Part shown: piece after piece, positions 6,569-12,531 of the stretch
Layout: the number at the start of each line of letters is the position of its first letter
Numbering within the stretch: position 1 is the first letter of the stretch
Assembly: GCA_022826515.1 (NCBI GenBank)
Contig: JAJDUT010000069.1
Location: 1 to 15,237, forward strand
Origin: Candidatus Latescibacterota bacterium
GTDB lineage: Bacteria > Latescibacterota > UBA2968 > UBA8231
DNA: 15,237 nt
Reading direction: 5' to 3'
Program-made: the position numbers and the translations under genes
Notes under the pieces: model-generated
Databases searched by the model: none
The model's input: only the letters and a program-made list of their open reading frames with translations
What the model was told of the DNA's origin: nothing

Positions 6569-7591
6569 CTATCCTCCTAACCCCTGTAGCTGCGTCGGCT
6601 CTTTGAGCGGCACCACGGGATTTTCCAAAACCCCGATTCCGCCGGAAAACTCCAACTGCATCACGTCTCCGTCCAAAAGCCCCGACGCTAAGTCGGCCTC
6701 GGCAAAGACGATGGGCGTCCCCCAATAAAACGCCATCAGGGTGCGCGGTGCTAAGGGCAGCCGACTGAAAAGGTGGCGCTCTAAGTGCAGGAGCCGCCCG
6801 GGCATGTTCAGGTTGTTCTGGCCGGTTGGGCCCTTTTTGTAGGCTATGGTTTGGCCGTCGCGCAAGATGCGGCACGAAACCTCGACTTCGGCGTCGGCGT
6901 ACTCGTCGGCTGTGATCAACACCGGCCCTAGAGAAGCGCATCCGCCAGCCCAGTTTTTGGCTTGGGGCAAGTTGAGGGGATTGGCGGCCTCAATGCCATT
7001 GTCGGTGGCGTCGTTGCCGCCGGTGTAGCCCAGCCGCTCTAAGCGACCTTGGCGCGTTAGACCATAGACTGACACCAGCTCAGTTTCGGGCACTAAGCGC
7101 TGGGTGTCGCCGGGCCGGGTGATGGGCTGGCCGTGCCCGACGACGGCGTCCGGCTCGCCCTTGGCGAACAACTCGGGCCGCCCGCCGCCGGACACCTCGC
7201 GGTATTTCTGGTCGTACACGTTGATGGCCTCGCCAGTGGCCTGCTGCGCTTCGATCTCGCGCAACTTGGCGCTGACCTCGTGGGTCACCCCGGCTAGCCA
7301 CACGCGCAGGGCGTGGGGATGGCCGGGTGGGCCGCTGACTGGCTTGATGAGGTACGGGTCGTGGGTGCTGCGGTTGGCCAACAGCGCGTCTAGCGGCAAG
7401 CGGCGCGCAGCCCGTTGTTGCAAGTTCTGAGCGGCGGCTACTAACCCGATCTCGTCGCCGCCGCCGTCGTAGTAGAGTTGATGCACGGTGCGCGGCCCTT
7501 GGTCTGCGCCCGTTAGATCTAACACCTCGTCGCCGATGACGAGGCCCAAGCGCATGCCGTCGCCCGGCTCGATAAATTGCACTAGTTTCAC
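6569..7591 (-). CDS. Fumarylacetoacetate hydrolase (FAH) family protein
   Basis: A 340-residue FAH-superfamily protein. Metal-binding residues expected of the fold are E169 and E171 in 'VPETELVSVYG' and D194 in 'GNDATDNGIEAANPLNLPQ'. K212 ('AKNWAGGCASLGP') is the usual nearby lysine. The 'GND...ENPL-LPQAK' pattern is closer to the 2-keto-3-deoxy-sugar-acid dehydratase-like branch than to true fumarylacetoacetase, so a sugar-acid lyase or dehydratase role is plausible but not proven. The start is GTG at 7591 with GGGAG eight bases upstream. It is the last gene of a minus-strand operon after mqnB and mqnD, with 24 bp between mqnD and this gene. Nothing in menaquinone synthesis needs an FAH enzyme, so the linkage is probably transcriptional only. 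Its TAG is 2 bp from the stop of the convergent methyltransferase gene. Confidence 0.83.
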   Translation of the reverse strand: MKLVQFIEPGDGMRLGLVIGDEVLDLTGADQGPRTVHQLYYDGGGDEIGLVAAAQNLQQRAARRLPLDALLANRSTHDPYLIKPVSGPPGHPHALRVWLAGVTHEVSAKLREIEAQQATGEAINVYDQKYREVSGGGRPELFAKGEPDAVVGHGQPITRPGDTQRLVPETELVSVYGLTRQGRLERLGYTGGNDATDNGIEAANPLNLPQAKNWAGGCASLGPVLITADEYADAEVEVSCRILRDGQTIAYKKGPTGQNNLNMPGRLLHLERHLFSRLPLAPRTLMAFYWGTPIVFAEADLASGLLDGDVMQLEFSGGIGVLENPVVPLKEPTQLQGLGG

Positions 7592-7615
7592 GCGTATTGC
7601 TCCCTGGTAATCGTT

Positions 7616-8443
7616 TTAAGAGATAAAGAGCGGCGCATCGGACTTGGGCGCAATGCCGGCCCGCTCGGCCCGCTCGATCAGGTCGAATATAGCGGCCTCG
7701 CCGTCCGCTCCGTAGTCGAGCGTGTGCTGGTTGACGTACAGATCGATGTGCGCTTGCATGACGCTGTCGTCCATTTCTTGGGCGTGCTGGCGGATGTAGC
7801 CCCGCACGGCGTCTGGGTGGGCATAGGCGTACTCCACGCTCTGCACGAGCGCGCGGTCGAGCTGGCCAATGAGTTCGGCTCCGAGGCTGCGCCGCGCGAG
7901 GATGCCGCCGAGGGGGATCGGATGCCCGGTGCTTTCTTCCCACCACTGGCCTAGGTCGATGATCGCCGCTAGTCCGTGTTGGGCATAGGTGAAGCGGCTC
8001 TCGTGGATGATGACGCCCGCATCGACTTCACCTTGCGCGGTCGCGCCTACGATCTGGTCGAAAGGCATGACTGCTAGCTGCTCAATGCTGGGGTCAAAGA
8101 GCCTCAGCAACAGAGCTGCGGTGGTCAGCCGTCCGGGAATGGCGATTCGCTTGTGTTTGAGATCTTTTAGCGCCAACTCCTCGCGCGCTACCAAGAGCGG
8201 CCCGCATCCTCTCCCCAAGGCACCACCCGAGTGCAGGAGACAGTACTCTTCCCGCAGGTGCGCCAGCGCGTGGAAGGATATTTTGGTCGCGTCGAGTTGC
8301 CCTTGCAGCGCCATCTCATTGAGCGTCTCGATGTCCGCCAGCACCTCCTCGCATTCGGGCGCGCCGGCGATATGCCCGTGGACCAAGCCGCAAAAGACAA
8401 ACGTATCATTGGGACAGGGCGAATAGCCCAAGGTCACGCGCAT
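7616..8443 (-). CDS. mqnD: 1,4-dihydroxy-6-naphthoate synthase (MqnD), futalosine pathway
   Basis: A 275-residue protein with the MqnD hallmarks: 'LGYSPCPNDTFVF' (5-17) at the N-terminus, 'TKISFHALAHL' (53-63), 'GCGPLLVAR' (79-87), 'AIPGRLTTAALLL' (101-113) and H147 in 'GVIIHESRFTY', the position of the catalytic histidine in characterised MqnD. It converts cyclic dehypoxanthine futalosine into 1,4-dihydroxy-6-naphthoate in menaquinone biosynthesis. The fold resembles a periplasmic binding protein, but there is no signal peptide, as expected for a cytoplasmic enzyme. The ATG lies inside the end of mqnB with a 10-bp overlap (ATGCGCGTGA), so the two are translationally coupled. GGAGGAGG just upstream, within mqnB, serves as its ribosome site. 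No key residue is missing. Confidence 0.93.
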   Translation of the reverse strand: MRVTLGYSPCPNDTFVFCGLVHGHIAGAPECEEVLADIETLNEMALQGQLDATKISFHALAHLREEYCLLHSGGALGRGCGPLLVAREELALKDLKHKRIAIPGRLTTAALLLRLFDPSIEQLAVMPFDQIVGATAQGEVDAGVIIHESRFTYAQHGLAAIIDLGQWWEESTGHPIPLGGILARRSLGAELIGQLDRALVQSVEYAYAHPDAVRGYIRQHAQEMDDSVMQAHIDLYVNQHTLDYGADGEAAIFDLIERAERAGIAPKSDAPLFIS

Positions 8444-9156
8444 AGCCCCTCCTCCAAGAGTTGCTGAACCGCTGTCTGCGCCCTAGCAGCGGCTCCCGGC
8501 AAATCCCATTGCTCCAGCGCGCGTTGCTCGACGATGTTGCTCATGGCGCGCAGTTCGGCAAAAGGCACTTCGTACAGGGCGCATAAGTGCGCGGCGGCCG
8601 CGCCCTCCATGTTTTCGCACAAGGCCCCAAAGCGCCTGCCCCTTTCTACCCCCAATTCGTCGGTTCCCGAGCATTCCTGCACGGTGACGAAGGGGCCGAT
8701 GTGGGCTTCGGGTAAAGCCTCGGCCGCCCGCTGCACCCACTGCTCGTCGGTGGGAAAGCAATTGTAGTAAGAGCGCCCTTTCTCCAGCACTGGAATGCCA
8801 ATCAGTTCTCCGCCCTGCCAGTCGTCCGGCGTCCGCACCCCCAAATCTCCGTAGTTTTCCTCGCTGGCCAAGGCCAAGTCTCCTATGCTTGCGCCGCTCT
8901 CTGGGTAAGCTCCGCCCACGCCGATCTGTACGACCCGCTGCGGCCGCTGCGCCTGCAAGTAGCAGGTGAGCGCGTGCGCTGTGTTCACTGCGCCGATTCC
9001 GGTCGCCACCAAGGTCACCGGCTGCGCGCCAATTTTCCCGCTCACCCATTCGCGCTCGGCGACTTTGCGCTGCACGGGCTCGGTCACGGCCTCTCTTAGG
9101 GCAAGCTGCTCAAAGGCCGTCGCGCTCAACACGAGTATCTCTTCCGTCGTCGTCAT
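8434..9156 (-). CDS. mqnB: Futalosine hydrolase (MqnB)
   Basis: A 240-residue nucleoside-phosphorylase/hydrolase-fold protein. Signatures are 'LVATGIGAVNTAHAL' (49-63), 'VVQIGVGGAYPESG' (75-88), 'ALASEENYGDLGVRTPDDW' (95-113) and 'CENMEGAAAAHLCALYEVPF' (180-199) with the catalytic-region E184. It ends with 'MSNIV' (205-209), where futalosine hydrolases carry Asn instead of the Asp of MTA/SAH nucleosidase. It removes hypoxanthine from futalosine, giving dehypoxanthine futalosine. The gene opens a minus-strand operon with mqnD and the FAH-family gene. An extended -10 element TGC-TATAAC (-10 at 9168-9173) lies only 11 bp before the ATG, which would leave a very short leader; AGGA is the only ribosome-site candidate. 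mqnA, mqnC and mqnE are not in the window. Confidence 0.92.
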   Translation of the reverse strand: MTTTEEILVLSATAFEQLALREAVTEPVQRKVAEREWVSGKIGAQPVTLVATGIGAVNTAHALTCYLQAQRPQRVVQIGVGGAYPESGASIGDLALASEENYGDLGVRTPDDWQGGELIGIPVLEKGRSYYNCFPTDEQWVQRAAEALPEAHIGPFVTVQECSGTDELGVERGRRFGALCENMEGAAAAHLCALYEVPFAELRAMSNIVEQRALEQWDLPGAAARAQTAVQQLLEEGLCA

Positions 9157-9215
9157 CGGGCATTCCTGTTATAGCAACTCTGAATGACTTGAACGATTCG
9201 AGGGCATTCTACTAT

Positions 9216-9245
9216 TCTGCGTCCATCTGCGTCTATCTGCGGATT
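9216..9245 (+). repeat. Three tandem copies of a 10-bp unit TCTGCG(T/G)...
   Basis: TCTGCGTCCA, TCTGCGTCTA and TCTGCGGATT follow one another without gaps in the intergenic region between the divergent mqnB and enolase-superfamily genes. The first two units differ at one base. The period of about one helical turn could allow cooperative protein binding, or this may be one copy of a dispersed intergenic repeat. It lies upstream of the -35 box at 9265 on the plus strand and between the two divergent promoters. Confidence 0.6.
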
Positions 9246-9264
9246 AATGCCGAATAATATACGG

Positions 9265-9293
9265 TTGACTGCACCGAGGGCCAGCCGTACAAT
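9265..9293 (+). promoter_or_regulatory. Sigma-70-type promoter for the enolase-superfamily / purM operon
   Basis: TTGACT (9265-9270), an exact 17-bp spacer, and TACAAT (9288-9293) match the consensus at five of six positions each. The expected start of transcription, near 9300, leaves a leader of about 24 bases before the ATG at 9324. The 10-bp tandem repeat lies some 20 bp upstream. Confidence 0.65.
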
Positions 9294-9323
9294 CCGGCCA
9301 GTCACCCTTCCCTGGATAGCCTT

Positions 9324-10496
9324 ATGCACATTTGCCACATCCGCATCTATTCGGTCGCCGTCCCCCGCGTGTACCACACCTATGTAGCCCCCACGGGCGG
9401 CCACAGCAAGAATGCCTCGCGCTACTACGTGCTGGAACTTGAGACCAATACCGGCCTGCGCGGCCTCGGCGAAATCTCGGACCTAGAAGATGCGTGGCAA
9501 GCGCCGTCGCCAGAAACCCTGTGCGAGACCTTGACGCCCCTGCTGGCCGGTGCCGATCCACGCAAACGCCTCTCCGCTTGGGAGCGCGTCGCTGAGGCGT
9601 TGCCCGCCAGCGACCACCCGGAATTTCGTCGGCTCGTCAGTGCCGCCGTGGAAATGGCCCTGATCGACCTCGCGGGCAAGTACTACAACGCCCCGGCTCA
9701 CGCGCTTTTAGGCGGCCAGTACCGGGACGCGCTGCCCATCTCTTGGGTCGCGTACATCCGCAGTGCGGAAGAGTTGGTAGAGGAAATCCAGGAAAAGGTC
9801 GCCGAGGGCTTTACGGCCTTCAAGCTCAAGGTAGGAGCCGACTTTGACCTCGACTGCGAGCGCGTCCGCGTCTGCCGCCGGATCGTCGGCCCGGATGCGT
9901 ACCTCAAGGCCGATGCTTCGGGTGCGTGGGAAGAAGAAGAGGCCATCGAGCGGATCCGCGAATTGGCCGAGCTGGGCGTGGATGCGGTTGAGACGCCGAT
10001 CCAATGCGTCGCGCGCGAAGTGGCCAAGAACCGTCCCGAACAGGTCAATGCCGACCCAGACGCTGCCGCCTTGGCCTTGGCGCGGGTGCGCGCAGCCGTG
10101 CCCGCGGCCCTCATCGAACACGTCGCTGATTTTGACGACTCGTTTGCCCTTGCCCTCTTGCACCACCGGGCCGTGGACGCCTTTAACGTCGCGCCCGTCC
10201 AGGCCGGTAGCCTGCATCGCGCCCAGCGGCTGACTCAGCTTGCCGCGGCCGCTGGTGTGCCCGTCTTACTCGGCAGCACGGTCGAGCTCGGCATTGGCAC
10301 GGCCGCGGCCGTGCATCTTGGCGTGGCTACTAAAGCCGTTTGTGCGCCCTCGGATTTGGTCGGTCCGGGTCTGTTGGCGAGCGATGTGGTCTCGCCGCGC
10401 TTGACCTATCAGCAGGGCTGCCTGCACGCTCCGTCCGGCCCGGGATTGGGCGTCGAGTTGATCCCTGAGTTGATGGAACAGAAAGGAACCCCATGA
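9324..10496 (+). CDS. Divergent enolase-superfamily enzyme (mandelate racemase / muconate lactonizing type)
   Basis: A 390-residue protein with the two-part architecture: an N-terminal capping domain (about 1-125, with 'LETNTGLRGLGEISD') and a TIM barrel. K167-L-K169 ('FKLKVGADF') is the catalytic KxK; D197 ('LKADASGAW') and E223 ('AVETPIQ') are the first two metal ligands. After that it departs from the family. About 15-18 extra residues follow E223, the usual 'DES' ligand strand reads 'LIEHVADFDDS', and the position of the second catalytic lysine reads 'FNVAPVQAGSL' (A290). Enzymes with only one base catalyse eliminations or cycloisomerisations, not two-base racemisation. The substrate is unknown. 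MenC activity is unlikely because menaquinone is made here by the futalosine route. The Shine-Dalgarno is weak. The stop overlaps the next start by 4 bp (ATGA). Confidence 0.78.
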   Translation: MHICHIRIYSVAVPRVYHTYVAPTGGHSKNASRYYVLELETNTGLRGLGEISDLEDAWQAPSPETLCETLTPLLAGADPRKRLSAWERVAEALPASDHPEFRRLVSAAVEMALIDLAGKYYNAPAHALLGGQYRDALPISWVAYIRSAEELVEEIQEKVAEGFTAFKLKVGADFDLDCERVRVCRRIVGPDAYLKADASGAWEEEEAIERIRELAELGVDAVETPIQCVAREVAKNRPEQVNADPDAAALALARVRAAVPAALIEHVADFDDSFALALLHHRAVDAFNVAPVQAGSLHRAQRLTQLAAAAGVPVLLGSTVELGIGTAAAVHLGVATKAVCAPSDLVGPGLLASDVVSPRLTYQQGCLHAPSGPGLGVELIPELMEQKGTP

Positions 10497-11530
10497 GCCA
10501 ACGCCTCTCCTATGCCAGCACGGGCGTCGATATAGACCAGACCGATGCGGCCAAGCGCGCCATGGCCGCGAGCATGGAAACTGCAGACCCGCGCGTGCTC
10601 AACCGGATTGGCGCGTTCGCCACCCTGCTCGACGCCCGCTTCCCGGGCTACGCCCACCCGGTGCTGGTTCACAAGAGCGAGGAGCCTGGGTCCAAGCAAA
10701 AGCTGGCCTTTGCCCACGGCCGCCATCGCGGAGTGTGCTACGACATGGTCAACCACCTCATCGACGACATCATCGTCATGGGTGCCGAGCCGATTTCGAT
10801 CCAGGACGTCATCGTATGCGGCGCGATGGATGGAGCCATCGTCAACGACCTTGTCGAAGCCTTGGCCGACGCCTGCCGCCAACAGGGTTGCACCCTGACC
10901 GGCGGCGAGACCTCGGTGCAGCCCGGCGTGGTCCCCGACGGCCTCTACGTGTTGACCGCTAGCGTCATCGGCGTCGTCGATAAGGACAACATCATCGACG
11001 GTCAGGCGATTGAGGCCGGCGATCAGGTTGTGGCGCTCGCTTCCAACGGCTTGCACACCAACGGCTACACCCTGGTCCGCGCCCTTTTAGACCGGCAACC
11101 CGACCTACTCGCCGCAGACGTAGCCGGCGAATCCTTCCTCGAAGCGGTGCTCAAACCCCATACCTGTTACTTGCAGGCCGTGCGCGGCCTTTTCACCGAC
11201 CCGAGCCTCCACGGCATGGCCCACATTACCGGCGGTGGCCTCCGCGACAACCTCAGCCGCATCTTGCCGCCGGGCCTCGACGCGCAACTCAACTTGGCGG
11301 CTCTACAGATCCCGCCGATCTTCCGCACCTTGCGAGCAGAAGGCGACTTAGAGGAGGCGGATATGCTGCGCACGTTTAATATGGGCGTGGGCATCGGGCT
11401 GGTGGTTGCGCCCGAGGCCGTGGAACAGGTACTGGCCCACTTAGCGGCCCAAGACTGCCGGGCTTATCGACTCGGGGAAATCGTGGCTGGCGAGCAAGAG
11501 GTAGCGTTGCAGGGGGCGCTCGCTTGGTAG
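10493..11530 (+). CDS. purM: Phosphoribosylformylglycinamidine cyclo-ligase (PurM)-like AIR synthetase
   Basis: A 345-residue PurM-fold protein of normal family length. Clear signatures are 'YASTGVDIDQTDAAKRAM' (7-24), 'GAEPISIQDVIVCG' (97-110), 'GGETSVQPG' (137-145), 'LASNGLHTNGYTLVRALL' (182-199), 'HGMAHITGGGLRDNLSRILP' (240-259) and 'FNMGVGIGLVV' (295-305). PurM closes FGAM to aminoimidazole ribonucleotide with ATP in purine synthesis. The N-terminal nucleotide-site segment is unusual: 'HKSEEPGSKQKLAF' replaces the common 'GTDGVGTKLKLA', and 'LIDDIIVMG' replaces 'CVNDILVQG'. It may be a lineage-specific PurM or a paralogue with another substrate. It is translationally coupled (ATGA overlap) to the enolase-superfamily gene, an unexpected partner for purine synthesis. 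No other pur gene is in the window. Confidence 0.8.
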   Translation: MSQRLSYASTGVDIDQTDAAKRAMAASMETADPRVLNRIGAFATLLDARFPGYAHPVLVHKSEEPGSKQKLAFAHGRHRGVCYDMVNHLIDDIIVMGAEPISIQDVIVCGAMDGAIVNDLVEALADACRQQGCTLTGGETSVQPGVVPDGLYVLTASVIGVVDKDNIIDGQAIEAGDQVVALASNGLHTNGYTLVRALLDRQPDLLAADVAGESFLEAVLKPHTCYLQAVRGLFTDPSLHGMAHITGGGLRDNLSRILPPGLDAQLNLAALQIPPIFRTLRAEGDLEEADMLRTFNMGVGIGLVVAPEAVEQVLAHLAAQDCRAYRLGEIVAGEQEVALQGALAW

Positions 11531-11592
11531 AATTGCCGCCTGAAATCGGCTTGTGCACACCCCATTCCCAACCGTTTGAAAGGAGCTGTGTT

Positions 11593-12459
11593 ATGAACTA
11601 TCGATCTCTATTGATCGTCTGCTTGGCAACCTTGGGACTGGCTGTCGCTGGCTGGGGGCAAGCTGGCGGTAAGATAGCATTTATCTCCGACCGCGAGGGG
11701 CACGGTGACGTGTGGATTATGAATGCCGATGGGAGCGACTCCGTGAACTTGACCCAAGGACGGGATTGCGCTAGTCCGGTTTGGTCCCCGGATGGCACGA
11801 AGATCGCCTATATTGCCGGCGGCGAAATCTGGTTGGTGGACGCCGATGGCAGTAATCCACAACAGGTGACAGACGATGCCGTCGATAAAGCGCGGCTGTG
11901 GTGGTCTGAAGACGGAAGTAGCATTTACTATGTCGCCGTCATGACCGAGCCGCTGCCGGACGAGTGGGCTCCTGATGCGTTCGTTACGGCGCTAGACGGC
12001 AGTGGCTCCTCGTCTGCGGACTGGAGAGAAGTATATAGCCGCTTCCTCCCTGGTGTGTCTCCAGACGGGACCCAACTAGCAACCGTCTGGTTGTGGGATG
12101 GAGGGGGCCATAAGCATGTCCATTTCTACATCCGCACCAGTGCCAGTGATCACATGCACCCAAGTTATCTCCTACCTGAATTACTCCAGAATAAACTGAT
12201 ATACACCGAACCCTACGAAAATTGGCGAACGTTTCCTACTTGGTCGCCCGACGGCCTGAGAATAGCCTTCGCTGGTTTTCTCGATTTCATGGGTCAGTTT
12301 GAGATTTGGGCCGCTGATACAGACGGGGACAACTGGGTCGAATTGACCAATGGCTTAGGTGGACGTGAGCCTGCTTGGCAACCTGTCGTCCCTTCTGCTA
12401 CTGCGACGAGCGTCGAGGCCCGGTCGTGGGGACGGACCAAATCGCTGCTTTCTCATTAA
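11593..12459 (+). CDS. Exported TolB-like/PD40 beta-propeller protein with SWG C-terminal tail
   Basis: A 288-residue protein. The frame is open further upstream, to 11524, but the ATG at 11593 follows AGGAG (11581-11585) by 7 bases and gives a proper signal peptide: 'MNYRSLLIVCLATLGLAVAGWGQA', cleavage near residue 24. The mature part has TolB-type PD40 blades: 'KIAFISDREGHGDVWIMNADGSD' (27-49), 'PVWSPDGTKIAYI' (62-74) with 'EIWLVDADGSNPQQVT', 'SEDGSSIYYV' (105-114), 'SPDGTQLATV' (156-165) and 'WSPDGLRIAFAGF' (217-229) with 'EIWAADTDGDNWVELT'. That is about four to five blades, fewer than the six of a full TolB-like propeller. There are no Tol-Pal genes nearby. The last 19 residues after the final blade, 'TATSVEARSWGRTKSLLSH', match the tails of two downstream proteins. 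Role unknown; probably a protein- or glycan-binding exported protein. Confidence 0.75.
   Translation: MNYRSLLIVCLATLGLAVAGWGQAGGKIAFISDREGHGDVWIMNADGSDSVNLTQGRDCASPVWSPDGTKIAYIAGGEIWLVDADGSNPQQVTDDAVDKARLWWSEDGSSIYYVAVMTEPLPDEWAPDAFVTALDGSGSSSADWREVYSRFLPGVSPDGTQLATVWLWDGGGHKHVHFYIRTSASDHMHPSYLLPELLQNKLIYTEPYENWRTFPTWSPDGLRIAFAGFLDFMGQFEIWAADTDGDNWVELTNGLGGREPAWQPVVPSATATSVEARSWGRTKSLLSH
12400..12456 (+). repeat. SWG-type C-terminal tail, copy 1
   Basis: Encodes TATSVEARSWGRTKSLLSH at the end of the propeller protein. The core TCGTGGGGACGGACCAA (12424-12440) is identical at 16 of 17 bases to the core at 14423-14439. It is one of three copies of the same short tail within 2.7 kb; the others are at 14405 and 15003. 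Confidence 0.7.
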
Positions 12460-12471
12460 TCGCGCCGCGTG

Positions 12472-12506
12472 CGTAGGGGCGGTTCGGAGCGCAAGCTGTC
12501 CCTACG
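12472..12506. repeat. Imperfect hairpin, intergenic palindrome
   Basis: CGTAGGG (12472-12478) pairs with CCCTACG (12500-12506). Inside, AGC-GCAA-GCT (12488-12497) forms a second small stem with a GNRA-type loop. It lies in the 72-bp gap between the propeller and FG-GAP genes, just before the AGGAGG at 12520-12525. No T-run follows, so it is not a classical terminator. It may be an mRNA-stabilising hairpin or one copy of a REP-like intergenic repeat. Confidence 0.5.
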
Positions 12507-12531
12507 TGCCCTTAACCTCAGGAGGTAAACT

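Noticed and set aside
7080..7946. A 288-codon open frame on the minus strand overlapping mqnD and the FAH-family gene
   Set aside because: Extremely arginine- and proline-rich out-of-frame reading across two good genes; an artefact of codon bias.
10409..11056. A 215-codon open frame opposite the PurM-like gene
   Set aside because: Antisense shadow over conserved PurM motifs, with no start signal.
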